This document shows, in pieces, positions 1 through 8,684 of a DNA stretch of 64,000 bases; the stretch's first letter is position 1, and each line of letters opens with the position of its first letter. This DNA is from Spirirestis rafaelensis WJT71-NPBG6 (lineage in GTDB: Bacteria > Cyanobacteriota > Cyanobacteriia > Cyanobacteriales > Nostocaceae): contig JAHHID010000011.1 in the NCBI GenBank assembly GCA_019359015.1, positions 60,815 through 124,814 on the forward strand. The letters are read 5' to 3'. The translations under genes and the position numbers were made by a program. The notes under the pieces were generated by a model, which was not told the DNA's origin, made no database searches, and was given only the letters and a program-made list of their open reading frames with translations.

Positions 1-451
1 CATGTGCTTTTTTATAATGGCTCGCATGTGTATATGCACCTAAACAAATTGCGGTAATTCCGGCTCCCACAGTTGCTGGAGTATTGGGCATTGCCCTAAT
101 TACGGGTAGCTGGGGAAATGCTCCTTCTAGCTGACTTAAAGGCACACCTGCCAAGATAGAAATTACCAGGGGCGAGGAATTTGTACCGATGACATCTGCT
201 AATTCTTGAGCGATCGCGCTCAACACCTGCGGCTTCACTGCTAAAAATACAACTTCTGTTGCCGAAGTGAAAACCAGGCGATTATCTGGCGTGACCGTTA
301 CAGCATATTGCTGCTCTAAATAGCTCTGACGTGAAGCTTGGGGTTCGCTTACTATGACTTCTGAAGGTTGGTAAATGCCTCGATCAATAAGGCGGGATAA
401 CAGCGCTTCTCCCATTACCCCACCACCAATTAAGCCAAATTTTATAGTCAT
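1..451 (-). CDS. proC: Pyrroline-5-carboxylate reductase, C-terminus cut by window edge
   Basis: Catalyses the last step of proline synthesis, NAD(P)H-dependent reduction of pyrroline-5-carboxylate to proline in the cytoplasm. The visible 150 residues begin MTIKFGLIGGGVMGEALL, the Rossmann dinucleotide-binding loop, followed by VVFLAVKPQV and RAMPNTPATVG, both characteristic of the ProC family. The usual length is about 270 residues, so the dimerisation/active-site half lies beyond base 1. The ATG at 449-451 is the natural start. It is the last visible gene of a pipX-pipY-sepF-proC run on the minus strand, an order I recall from other cyanobacteria. No frameshift is seen in the visible part. 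Confidence 0.93.
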   Translation of the reverse strand, partial: MTIKFGLIGGGVMGEALLSRLIDRGIYQPSEVIVSEPQASRQSYLEQQYAVTVTPDNRLVFTSATEVVFLAVKPQVLSAIAQELADVIGTNSSPLVISILAGVPLSQLEGAFPQLPVIRAMPNTPATVGAGITAICLGAYTHASHYKKAH

Positions 452-549
452 TCGTTAATAGTCAAGAGTCAATAATCAAATAAAATACCAAGAGTCAATA
501 GTCAAAAACTATAAACTCTGAACTTTTGACTGCTGACTTTGGACTAACT
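452..549. repeat. Heptamer-like short repeats between sepF and proC
   Basis: The 98-base gap is built from variants of AGTCAA/GAGTCAATA, a TGAC/GTCA-rich heptamer motif of the short tandemly repeated (STRR) type seen elsewhere in the window. No gene is seen in it. Confidence 0.5.
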
Positions 550-1143
550 TTATTGTGCCACCCGATTGGCTTCGTTTCCCCAAGTGGGAGTTGCTCCTGG
601 GGTACGTGCCGGACGAGCTGGGGGCTGCGGTACTTCGTGAAGTACACCACCATGAGTACTAACTTGTACGCAGCTTGGCGTAAACAAAAATATACTTTCA
701 CCGATGCGTTCTTGATGTCCATCGAGTGCGTAAGTTCCACCTGCCACAAAATCTACTGCGCGTTGTGCTTGATCCGGATCCATGATTGTCAAATTTAGCA
801 CTATGGACTTCCGTTCTCGCAATGCTTGAATTGCTTGGGGCATTTCCTCAAAGGTGCGTGGCTCTAGGACTAATACTTCAGAAATTCCATTTATTGCTCC
901 TGGCATGCCAATAACATTACTCATAGCCTTTGATCCTGTTGCTACATCAGTTTCCATTGTAGGCATGGGTTCACGCCAACGTCGATTTTGCGCGGCAGTC
1001 TCTTGAGGTGCTGCTGCGGCGACGTTCTGTTCTTGATATATATTTTGGTAGCTTTGTGTATCTGGTTCTTCTTCGTAGTACTCGTATTCTACTTGCTCAT
1101 TCAGACCAACGAAGTCTCTGAGTTTGGAAAATATATTGTTCAT
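550..1143 (-). CDS. sepF: Cell division protein SepF (Cdv2-type)
   Basis: SepF anchors FtsZ filaments to the membrane and shapes the division ring; in cyanobacteria, which lack several proteobacterial division factors, the homologue is Cdv2. The 197-residue protein starts with an amphipathic helix ([14 protein letters not shown]) expected to bind membrane. An acidic, Gln/Ala-rich linker follows to about residue 75, then the SepF core (about 85-175) with [20 protein letters not shown] and the conserved SIFLFTP segment. A short Pro/Ala-rich tail follows. It lies between pipY and proC on the same strand. The ATG at 1141-1143 is the only sensible start. An inverted repeat lies about 40 bases upstream. 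Confidence 0.93.
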   Translation of the reverse strand: MNNIFSKLRDFVGLNEQVEYEYYEEEPDTQSYQNIYQEQNVAAAAPQETAAQNRRWREPMPTMETDVATGSKAMSNVIGMPGAINGISEVLVLEPRTFEEMPQAIQALRERKSIVLNLTIMDPDQAQRAVDFVAGGTYALDGHQERIGESIFLFTPSCVQVSTHGGVLHEVPQPPARPARTPGATPTWGNEANRVAQ

Positions 1144-1641
1144 TGTTTACGCTCCAAGAATTAACCACCTTTACTGATGTGACAAAAGTTGATTCACTCA
1201 ACTTTCATCGCTACAAAAAGCTGACAGGTATGCAATCTTATAGCTCTTTGTAGCATCTCTTACAGACTTTGGTCAGAAATTGAGTTACACAAATCTGAAG
1301 TATAAAGCATGATTGATAAAAAATAAATGTTTCATTTGGTACAAACTTCGTTCTTTGTGCGCGGCAAAGAAGCGAGATTTTTCCTTAATTCAAGCCCCAT
1401 ACGTTTATGAATGAGGTATTTTATCGTTCATACTTAAGCCTTCAGTTGACCTAGGCTTGTTTGCAATAATGAGTCCGAATTATATACTAATAGTTGTCCG
1501 TAAAAAACTTTTTGTTACCCATATTTTAATTTTTCTTTGCTTTTGTTCATACTATATCTTTTGTCACCTACACAAACGAGCTGGTTAAGAAATTATCCTG
1601 TATTTACCAGTACTGCTCATCAAAAGGAGTGAACCAATATC
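1144..1641. other. 498-base gap upstream of sepF
   Basis: AT-rich non-coding stretch between pipY and sepF. I see no ORF of interest. The length and the inverted repeat near its sepF end suggest that sepF has its own promoter rather than depending only on read-through from pipX-pipY. Confidence 0.4.
1185..1205. promoter_or_regulatory. Inverted repeat upstream of sepF
   Basis: AAAGTTGA and TCAACTTT form a perfect 8-base inverted repeat around a 5-base centre, 42 bases upstream of the sepF ATG. The size and position fit an operator for a dimeric regulator or a 5'-UTR hairpin. The regulator is unknown, and the assignment as regulatory is inference. Confidence 0.35.
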
Positions 1642-2313
1642 TTACACAGAGCGATCGCCAAACAAGATCGTTCCCAATCTTACCATCGTTGCACCCGCCT
1701 CCACTGCGAGTTTATAGTCGCCAGACATCCCCATCGAAAGATGCTGCATTTTTATGTTTGACCAGTTTTGCCCCTCGATTTCTTCAGCTATTTCGCGGGT
1801 ACGATTAAATACAGACTTTATTTTTGCATCATCCAATCCAGCAGGAGGGATTGTCATCAAACCCTGAATTGTCAAATTGTTGCATTCATTTAAAGCTGGT
1901 AAATCGGTTAATAGTTCTGGCGGACTCCAACCAGCTTTGTTGGTATCGGGAAGAATTTTTACCTGTAGACAAACTTGGGGACTCACTCCTAACTGTTGCG
2001 CCAATTGATTTAGGCGCTGCGCCAGTTGTAAATTATCTACAGAGTGAATCCAAGAGAATTGGAAAAGCGCTTTTTTGGCTTTATTGCTTTGCAAATGTCC
2101 AATAAAGTGCCAGGTAATATCTGTTAAGTCTTGTAATTCAACTTGTTTGCTGGCAGCTTCTTGAATACGACTCTCAGCAAAATCCCGTACACCTGCGGCA
2201 TAGGCAGAACGCATTACCTCGGTAGAAACTTGCTTGGTGACAGCAATCAACCGAACTGAATTAGGAAGTGAGGAGCGAATTGTGGTAATGCGTTCGTTAA
2301 TCGAACTACTCAT
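1642..2313 (-). CDS. pipY: PipY, YggS/PROSC-family PLP-binding protein
   Basis: A pyridoxal-phosphate-binding protein that helps keep PLP and amino-acid pools balanced; it has no established enzymatic reaction. The 223-residue single-domain TIM barrel has the PLP lysine in LIAVTKQVS (Lys27), HFIGHLQSNK, and the phosphate-binding LSMGMSGDY near the C-terminus. Its ATG overlaps the pipX stop by four bases (ATGA type), indicating translational coupling. In cyanobacteria pipX-pipY co-transcription links PLP homeostasis to the PII/NtcA nitrogen network, hence PipY rather than generic YggS. Confidence 0.94.
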   Translation of the reverse strand: MSSSINERITTIRSSLPNSVRLIAVTKQVSTEVMRSAYAAGVRDFAESRIQEAASKQVELQDLTDITWHFIGHLQSNKAKKALFQFSWIHSVDNLQLAQRLNQLAQQLGVSPQVCLQVKILPDTNKAGWSPPELLTDLPALNECNNLTIQGLMTIPPAGLDDAKIKSVFNRTREIAEEIEGQNWSNIKMQHLSMGMSGDYKLAVEAGATMVRLGTILFGDRSV

Positions 2314-2588
2314 TGGAAGGTGCGTTGGAAAACACCCTGAAGCTGTTCGTACTCCTGAGAGTGTCCAGCGCGCCGCAGGGTTCGCAAGCGATTTTCCAGC
2401 ATCATTCGGGCTTCGGTACGTCCTATAGACTGGAATTTAATTCCTTTACCGTCTGTTCCCACCAAAAAAAATAAGCGTTGGGCGTACAGTGTAGTAAACA
2501 TCTCTTGGTTCTCATCAACCATACAGATTCTGTAGAGCAAACCCCAAGTTGGATGATTTATGTAAGTTTCCGAGTTTTCTGAGTTCAT
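2310..2588 (-). CDS. pipX: PipX, NtcA co-activator that binds PII
   Basis: PipX is a small cyanobacterial signalling protein that swaps between PII (GlnB) and the nitrogen regulator NtcA according to 2-oxoglutarate and ADP/ATP levels. This 92-residue copy shows the family hallmarks: a Tudor-like N-terminal part with NHPTWGLLYRIC, the TLYAQRLFFLV strand, GRTEARMMLENRLRTLRR and a C-terminal helix ending VFQRTF. The length is typical (about 89-92). It is the first gene of the pipX-pipY pair. I could not identify a convincing NtcA site (GTA-N8-TAC) just upstream. Confidence 0.95.
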   Translation of the reverse strand: MNSENSETYINHPTWGLLYRICMVDENQEMFTTLYAQRLFFLVGTDGKGIKFQSIGRTEARMMLENRLRTLRRAGHSQEYEQLQGVFQRTFQ

Positions 2589-3337
2589 TTAATAGTGAAG
2601 GTATAAGTACATATATCTTCTCGCCATGAAATACAAACATCCAGACGATAATACCTTTATCTGGACAGAATATTTGCTCAAAATGCGAGCATACAACCAA
2701 CTTTTGATGTCGATTCGCGGTTATTAAGACATTGATGTAGTTCCTAATGGGCTTTGGGAGAATAAAAGTAGCGATCGCCTTGCAGCACTGCGGTACGTTT
2801 AACGTATAACTATTGCTATGGCTACACTCAATTGCCATTCAGAACAAGGCACATAACAGTCCTACCCTCTTCCCATGCTGCCATAATTGCTGCCGCTTTG
2901 GGGACTGCAAAATTGCCAATAATGCACCTGAGACTTCGCAGTGGCTCCTTAAGTCGCAAAGTCTGCCGGACAGAGGTACGTTGCTTTTCGAGCGAATGCG
3001 GGAAACCCTTTCCACCGGGGTGGCTCCCGAATTGGAGCATAGCCGCATAGAAAGAGCAAAAGTTAAATAAATTGATTTTTATTTTCTCTTTAGCCTTTAT
3101 CCTTTCCCCAGAAGAGCGATCGCATTTGCAAATTTTAATGTTTAGTATACCCGATGCTGTGAAATCTTCCAAAGCCTTGACAGCACCTTACTTCAATATG
3201 TAATGTCTAGCTAGCTGCTTGATGGCAAGGGGCAAGGGGCAATGAGAATTGAGTAAAACCTTATTTGCATCCCGTGAGCATTTATGCATGTTTCTATGAT
3301 AAATTCTTTCTATCCCCGATGCGAGCGTGCCCTAAAA
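2589..3337. other. 749-base repeat-rich gap
   Basis: No convincing gene. The stretch around 2925-3060 resembles the dispersed element with ends AGCCACTGCG...GTGGCG seen elsewhere in the window. A short AAGGGGCAATG-like repeat lies near 3226-3246. A 33-codon ORF at 2626-2727 is listed separately. Confidence 0.4.
2626..2727 (+). CDS. Possible 33-residue ORF of unknown function
   Basis: A short open frame divergent from pipX starts MKYKHPDDNTFIWTEYLL and ends SIRGY. Its composition is protein-like (charged, aromatic, no low complexity), but there is no clear ribosome-binding site and I recognise no family. It may be a real small protein, a fragment of a larger lost gene, or chance. Confidence 0.2.
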   Translation: MKYKHPDDNTFIWTEYLLKMRAYNQLLMSIRGY

Positions 3338-4164
3338 TCATTTTTGCATTTTCAAAGCCTGAAGTTGTGCCTGAGCTTTGTGCAGAGATTCATACCATTC
3401 TCTCTCAGGATTGCTATCGGCGACAATTCCAACACCAACTTGCCCCCAAACGGTGTTGAGGGATGAGGGGGATGGGGGAGACAAGGGAGAAATTCCTTCT
3501 TTTCCTCCAAGTTTTGTTGTCTCTTCCAACTTTTCCTGTAATTCATCCAATCCACTCGGATGACTGGCAGCTAGCCAAAGAATTTGTTGAGCATGATCCA
3601 AAATAGCAAAACACTCTGTTTCATAGCAAAAAGCTACAGGAAACGGTAGGGGATCAATTTTATGACGGGGTAATTCTTCAATTTCCCAAGCAATATCGTA
3701 GCCTAGCCATCCTAATACTAAGTTGCATTCCGTTGTAGTAGGAAAGGAGTTGGTGAGATTGCTTCCTTGGGCTTTGCTCCAGTCGCAATGACAGAATACT
3801 ATTTTTGACCGCAACTTGGTATAACCAACCGTCGGTGAAGGGGAGGGGGGGAGAAATTCTTCCAAGGAGTCCTCCTTGTCCCTATCTCCCTAAGCAATTT
3901 TTCTAAAAACGGGAGAACTTTGCCTAGTGGTGGTGTCCACATTTGGGGTTGCCCGTTGACTATGCGAGGAGCGCCTGCACAGATAGAATAGCGAGTTAGT
4001 TGGATGCGATCGCTTTTATTTGGGTAAGGGCTTTCAAGTAAAGTAGCTATTGAGCGCGAATCGGTGGACTGAAATAAAGTGGCGAAAACAAGAGAACGCT
4101 GCGATTTTATAGCTTGAGCGATCGCCAATACCAAGGCTTGATCATAGCCTTTAAGAAACCTCAC
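3338..4164 (-). pseudogene. Decayed chorismate-binding enzyme (TrpE/PabB family), catalytic domain lost
   Basis: The first part (4164 to about 3890) encodes an N-terminal domain (MRFLKGYDQALVLAIAQAIK ... VLPFLEKLL). After a frameshift and about 130 bases of unrelated sequence, a second piece continues with LGWLGYDIAWEIEELP and FPVAFCYETECFAILDHA, as in the N-terminal half of anthranilate/aminodeoxychorismate synthase component I. It then jumps across a low-complexity linker straight to GVGIVADSNPEREWYESL, which resembles the extreme C-terminus of that family. The roughly 250-residue chorismate-binding core between them is missing, so the product cannot be active. The 5' end overlaps the CbiQ-like gene by 14 bases, as in a former operon. 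The family assignment rests on motif recall. Confidence 0.7.
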
Positions 4165-5080
4165 TTCCTACAGCTAGCCGCACTGCCCAAAATAAAACTA
4201 AGGTTGCAATCGCTACCCAATCACGTCTTTTCAACCGTAATTCGTGCCATTGTACCCGATGTTCGTTAGGACTGGTAAAACCGCGCACCATCATTGCACT
4301 AGCCATTTGTTCTGCCCGTAGTAGCAAATTTTCTAATAGTCTTTCTGCTACCAACATCCAAACTTTAACGCTTCCTTTCAATCCTAGCTTTTTCCAATTT
4401 ATTGCTCTTGTCATCACAGAGCGAATTAAATTTTGCACTTCTTCTAGAACTAGCGGAATAAACCGCAAGGACAAAGTTAAAGTTAGAGTTAATTCGGTGA
4501 CAGGTACTTTCAACCGTCGTAGGGGTTGCATTAAGCTTTCTATAGCAGCGGTGATTTCTTCGGGTGCGGTTGTCAGCAGATACAAGTTGGTGCTGTAAAT
4601 TAAAGTAAACAACATCGCACTCAAGCTGATAGCCAAATCTAAAGAGCGGCGAGTTACTTTTACGGCTCCGGCTTCAAAAAGTACGTAAGTATATTCTTTG
4701 CTGTTCTTAACTTGTTTTTTTGAGCTTTGTGCTTGTCCTGAGTTCGCTTTGTTTAACTGTGAAGTCTCGGCGGTGGGAAGGCGCTGTTGATAATTTATAC
4801 CCAGTCCATCCGGACTGATAGCGGCAATTAAAAATACAAGAAATGAGACTGTCAACAACCAACCCATTTGCTGTTGCCATACTCGCACAGGAATTCTGGC
4901 TATGAGGGTAGCGAGAATTAAAATTAATACCAGTAATATCCGCCACTCGTTTCTAGCGTATATGTAGGTAGTTAAAAAGCTCATCAACCAGAAAAACTTG
5001 ACACGCGGATCGAGTTTATGCAGCCAAGTTATCGGTTGTTCTAGATAAAGACCAAGTGGAAGCGATCGCAGTAAATCCAT
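4151..5080 (-). CDS. CbiQ/EcfT-type transmembrane protein of an ECF transporter
   Basis: Membrane coupling component of an energy-coupling-factor importer, connecting ATPases to a substrate-binding S component; the substrate cannot be read from this gene. The 309-residue protein has hydrophobic segments at about 28-45, 48-65, 75-95 and near the C-terminus. It also has the conserved basic coupling region LLLRAEQMASAMMVRGF (EcfT/CbiQ Ala-Arg-Gly signature). A polar insertion (about 105-130) separates the early helices. No ATPase or S-component gene is adjacent. It sits between der and the decayed chorismate-binding gene on the same strand. Confidence 0.85.
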   Translation of the reverse strand: MDLLRSLPLGLYLEQPITWLHKLDPRVKFFWLMSFLTTYIYARNEWRILLVLILILATLIARIPVRVWQQQMGWLLTVSFLVFLIAAISPDGLGINYQQRLPTAETSQLNKANSGQAQSSKKQVKNSKEYTYVLFEAGAVKVTRRSLDLAISLSAMLFTLIYSTNLYLLTTAPEEITAAIESLMQPLRRLKVPVTELTLTLTLSLRFIPLVLEEVQNLIRSVMTRAINWKKLGLKGSVKVWMLVAERLLENLLLRAEQMASAMMVRGFTSPNEHRVQWHELRLKRRDWVAIATLVLFWAVRLAVGSEVS

Positions 5081-5178
5081 TATGAAGTTAGGAGAGACGC
5101 GAGGAACATCGCGTCTGTACAGAGTTTAGAGTTGCTTTCTTAAAATACTGCACAATTTATAACTCATAACTCATAACT

Positions 5179-6543
5179 TCATTTGACGCGAGTTGCTCTA
5201 TTGACATTACCACTTTCCATGTCACGCACTTTCTTACTCCGCCACAGCAAACGAATCGGTGTGCCTTTAAATCCTAATTGTTGCCGGAATTGTCGCTCAA
5301 TGTAACGGCGATAGTTTTCATTGAAGCGTTTTGCTTCGTTGACAAACAGCGCTATTGTTGGCGGTTGGCTGGTAACTTGCGTACCATAATAAATCTTACC
5401 TTGGCGTCCGCCGCGTGAAGCTGGGGGGGAATGCCAGCTAACTGCTTCTTCCAAGACTTCGTTAATTACGGATGTGCTGACGCGACGTTTATGCGATTCG
5501 GCTGCGGTGTTCACCAATTCTAAAATCTTTTCTACGCGCTGTCCGGTGACGGCACTGACAAAAATTGTTTCTGCCCAATCGGTGAAATGCAGGTTTTGTT
5601 GTAAAACTTTTTCGTAATCGTAGATGGTGTAAGAGTCTTTTTCGACAACATCCCACTTATTAACGACAATAATACAAGCTCGACCTTCTTCGATAATTCG
5701 CCCAGCTAATTTTTGGTCTTGCTCGGTAACACCATCTACAGCATCAATTACTAATAAAACCACATCGGCGCGGCGAATCGCTTTAAAAGCGCGGTTGATG
5801 CTGAAGAATTCGGTTCCGTATTCAATGTGTTTCTTTTTTCTGATTCCGGCGGTATCAATTAAGCGGTAGGTTTGTCCCTCTCGTTCAACGACGGTATCAA
5901 TTGCATCGCGAGTTGTGCCTGAAATCGGGCTGACAATCGCTCTTTCTTGACCGACGAAAGCATTCAATAAGCTGGATTTACCGACATTTGGGCGACCGAT
6001 AATTGCTACATTGATTTCATTATTTTCTGGTATATTTTCGACAATTGGTAGGTGGTTAATTAACTCGTCGAGTAACTCACCTGTACCGTTACCATGAATA
6101 CCAGATACGGGGAAGGGTTCACCTAATCCTAATTGCCAAAATTCCGAAGCTTGAACTAAACCTTGTTCTGGGGATTCACATTTATTTACGGCAACCAAAA
6201 CGGGTACACTTTGGTGACGTAACCACTCAGCTATTTCCTCATCAGCCGATGTTAATCCACCTTGACCATCAACAACAAAGATAGCGGCACTTGCTTCTGA
6301 GAGTGCCAAAGTTGCTTGTTGGAGAATCAGTGGTAAAAATTCCGTTTGATCGTTAAATACTAAACCACCAGTATCGACTACGAGATATTCCCGATCGCCC
6401 CAGTAGGCTGGTAAGTAAGTGCGATCGCGTGTCACTCCTGGTTCATCGTGAACAATCGCTGACTGTTGTCCAGCAAGGCGATTCACCAGGGTGGATTTGC
6501 CCACATTCGGGCGTCCAATAATTGCTACAATAGGTAACTTCAT
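5179..6543 (-). CDS. der: Ribosome biogenesis GTPase Der (EngA)
   Basis: Essential double-GTPase needed for 50S ribosomal subunit maturation. The 454-residue protein contains two tandem G domains, each with a P loop (GRPNVGKST at 10-18 and GRPNVGKSS at about 183-191), DTGG/DTAG switch II motifs and NKCE/NKWD base-recognition motifs. A C-terminal KH-like RNA-binding domain ends in [10 protein letters not shown]. Length and order match the family. The ATG at 6541-6543 follows a non-coding gap. The gene is intact. Confidence 0.97.
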   Translation of the reverse strand: MKLPIVAIIGRPNVGKSTLVNRLAGQQSAIVHDEPGVTRDRTYLPAYWGDREYLVVDTGGLVFNDQTEFLPLILQQATLALSEASAAIFVVDGQGGLTSADEEIAEWLRHQSVPVLVAVNKCESPEQGLVQASEFWQLGLGEPFPVSGIHGNGTGELLDELINHLPIVENIPENNEINVAIIGRPNVGKSSLLNAFVGQERAIVSPISGTTRDAIDTVVEREGQTYRLIDTAGIRKKKHIEYGTEFFSINRAFKAIRRADVVLLVIDAVDGVTEQDQKLAGRIIEEGRACIIVVNKWDVVEKDSYTIYDYEKVLQQNLHFTDWAETIFVSAVTGQRVEKILELVNTAAESHKRRVSTSVINEVLEEAVSWHSPPASRGGRQGKIYYGTQVTSQPPTIALFVNEAKRFNENYRRYIERQFRQQLGFKGTPIRLLWRSKKVRDMESGNVNRATRVK

Positions 6544-6845
6544 ATATAGGTGCAGAATACTGCAAACCCCTATTGTAGCAAATTAGGGTGCAGTTTAGTT
6601 AGCAAATATAGGCGATCGCGATTTGTTTGAGAATTTGTCTTACGCTTCTTCCAGCCACTGTTCATCGCCTGTTCCTATAATCATATCGTTTACTCCTAAC
6701 TTTCGCGATCGCTTGTTTTTTGTTTAACCTCACAAAATCGCTTTGCTGCATTTGCAATAACATTGTGTAATTAATTATATTGCCTAGTTATTAGACTAAG
6801 ATTTGAATCCCAGGTGGGTAATGCAGCCGGTGCAGATTACCTAAA
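6544..6845. other. 302-base gap between der and the TPR gene
   Basis: Mostly AT-rich, with HIP1-type GCGATCGC sites. It holds one 14-codon minus-strand ORF with a strong ribosome-binding site (6640-6684, listed separately); otherwise I see nothing. Confidence 0.4.
6640..6684 (-). CDS. 14-codon micro-ORF with strong ribosome-binding site
   Basis: AGGAGT (minus strand, 6692-6697) lies 7 bases before an ATG opening a 14-codon frame (MIIGTGDEQWLEEA, stop TAA). The spacing is near-ideal and unusual for this window, where most starts lack a clear Shine-Dalgarno. It could be a leader peptide, the 5' stub of a gene lost downstream, or chance. Confidence 0.25.
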   Translation of the reverse strand: MIIGTGDEQWLEEA

Positions 6846-8684
6846 TCAATGAAACCAACGCCAGACAAAAGCAACCATTCTCCTGAACCAAGGCTGACGA
6901 TTTTGCCGCAAGTCTTCCAGATTCTTACGGTAGGTTATTGTGTTAGGATGATTTGCCCCCAACTGTTTTTCAGCAATCTCTAAAGCTTTGATATACAAAG
7001 GTTCGGCTTCGCTGTACCTTCCCTGTGATTTGTAGAGTGCTGCCAAATTGTTCAGGCTTTGTGCCACATTGGGGTGTTCATCCCCCAGCAGGCGTTTTGT
7101 CATCGCCAAATCTTCGATATACAAAGGTTTGGCTTCGCTGTACCTTCCCTGTGATTTGTAGAGTGCTGCCAAATTGTTCAGGCTACTTGCCACATCCGGG
7201 TGTTCATCCCCCAGCAGACGTTTTCTCATCGCCAAAGCTTCGATTAACAAAGGTTCGGCTTCGCTGTACCTTCCCTGTGAATCGTAGAGTGCTGCCAAAT
7301 TGTTCAGGCTAGTTGCCACATTGGGGTGTTCATCCCCCAGCAGACGTTTTCTCATCGCCAAAGCTTCGATATACAAAGGTTCGGCATCGCTGTACCTTCC
7401 CTGTGATTTGTAGAGTGCTGCCAAATTGTTCAGGCTAGTTGCCACATTGGGGTGTTCATCCCCCAGCAGACGTTTTGTCATCGCCAAAGCTTCGATATAC
7501 AAAGGTTCGGCTTCGCTGTACCTTCCCTGTGATTTGTAGAGTCCTGCCAAATTGTTCAGGCTAGTTGCCACATCCGGGTGTTCATCCCCCAGCAGACGTT
7601 TTCTCATCGCCAAAGCTTCGATTAACAAAGGTTCGGCTTCGCTGTACCTTCCCTGTGATTTGTAGAGTGCTGCCAAATTGTTCAGGCTACTTGCCACATT
7701 GGGGTGTTCATCCCCCAGCAGGCGTTTTGTCATCGCCAAAGCTTGGATATACAAAGGTTCGGCTTCGCTGTACCTTCCCTGTGATTTGTAGAGTGCTGCC
7801 AAATTGTTCAGGCTACTTGCCACATTGGGGTGTTCATCCCCCAGCAGACGTTTTGTCATCGCCAAAGCTTGGATATACAAAGGTTCGGCTTCGCTGTACC
7901 TTCCCTGTGATTTGTAGAGGAGTGCCAAATTGTTCAGGCTACTTGCCACATTGGGGTGTTCATCCCCCAGCAGGCGTTTATACATCGCCAAAGCTTGGAT
8001 ATACAAAGGTTCGGCTTCGCTGTACCTTCCCTGTGAATCGTAGAGTCCTGCCAAATAAGTTAAGCTAATTGCCACATCCCGGTGTTCTTCACCAAAACGC
8101 TCTCTAGCGGCTAATAAACTTTGTTTATACCAAGGTAAAGCTTGCTCGTAGGCTCCTTGACCTTCATAAAATCTACCCAAGCCTACAAAAGGCGAGATTA
8201 AATCATCATTGCTTAACCAAGCTTGGTAAACTGTAGCAGTTTCTTCAATGTGTGGGATAGCCAGGGTTGCTTGAGCAATGTCTATCAATGTGGGTGTCTG
8301 AGGAATATCCTCGGCTACAGCTACCATTGCTTGACAATAGCCGCGCTTAAGTTCGTTTGCTTCAGCTAACTCTTCTAACTTGTCACTCAAGAATTCTCGA
8401 ATGCGATCATGAACTTGGTACGTATCCTCTGCTAATTCTTGCAGCAAATAACGCTCAACTAAAATAGTGCAGTTAGCTTTGAGGTCAAATTCCAAATCGC
8501 TATAACTTGCTGCTGATTCTACCAAAGACCAAGGAATAGGAGCCAAAGCAAACAAACTCAACAGACAAGCCAATTTTTGCGCTTCTGGTTCTAAGCTTTG
8601 CCAATTCAACTCAAAAGCTGCTGCTACACCAGACTCGCCTGCTGATGCTTGCTTTTGTAGCCGTGTGAGGATGTCTGCTAGCAT
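6846..8684 (-). CDS. TPR-repeat protein, probably the C-terminal half of the split caspase/NB-ARC protein
   Basis: The 612-residue protein starts in the helical region that normally follows NB-ARC (ADILTRLQKQ, FELNWQSLEPEAQKLACLLS) and continues into tetratricopeptide repeats. Eight 42-residue units carry the KRLLGDEHPxVAxSLNNLA core, flanked by one diverged unit on each side (kinesin-light-chain-type TPR). Such arrays act as sensor or scaffold domains. Its ATG overlaps the end of the upstream caspase/NB-ARC ORF by 7 bases in another frame. In homologous proteins these parts are usually one chain, so this is likely the displaced C-terminus. The ATG may still be used through coupled re-initiation. 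Confidence 0.85.
   Translation of the reverse strand: MLADILTRLQKQASAGESGVAAAFELNWQSLEPEAQKLACLLSLFALAPIPWSLVESAASYSDLEFDLKANCTILVERYLLQELAEDTYQVHDRIREFLSDKLEELAEANELKRGYCQAMVAVAEDIPQTPTLIDIAQATLAIPHIEETATVYQAWLSNDDLISPFVGLGRFYEGQGAYEQALPWYKQSLLAARERFGEEHRDVAISLTYLAGLYDSQGRYSEAEPLYIQALAMYKRLLGDEHPNVASSLNNLALLYKSQGRYSEAEPLYIQALAMTKRLLGDEHPNVASSLNNLAALYKSQGRYSEAEPLYIQALAMTKRLLGDEHPNVASSLNNLAALYKSQGRYSEAEPLLIEALAMRKRLLGDEHPDVATSLNNLAGLYKSQGRYSEAEPLYIEALAMTKRLLGDEHPNVATSLNNLAALYKSQGRYSDAEPLYIEALAMRKRLLGDEHPNVATSLNNLAALYDSQGRYSEAEPLLIEALAMRKRLLGDEHPDVASSLNNLAALYKSQGRYSEAKPLYIEDLAMTKRLLGDEHPNVAQSLNNLAALYKSQGRYSEAEPLYIKALEIAEKQLGANHPNTITYRKNLEDLRQNRQPWFRRMVAFVWRWFH
7000..8064. repeat. 126-bp tandem repeats encoding identical TPR units
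   Basis: About eight direct repeats of 126 bases (42 codons) are nearly identical at the DNA level, differing mainly in a few codons such as MTKR/MRKR/MYKR and NVASS/DVATS. The near-identity at silent positions points to recent expansion or gene conversion. Confidence 0.9.

Noticed and set aside
2515..3172. Several 70-114 codon frames on both strands in the pipX upstream gap
   Set aside because: They overlap each other in conflicting frames, show no family motif and run through dispersed repeats.
7000..8064. CRISPR array
   Set aside because: Repeats are direct, contiguous and protein-coding, with no spacers; no other CRISPR-like pattern was seen in the window.
7025..8068. Plus-strand open frames across the TPR repeats
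   Set aside because: They are exact antisense shadows of the repeated TPR gene (VICRVLPNCSG-type repeats) and have no ribosome-binding site.
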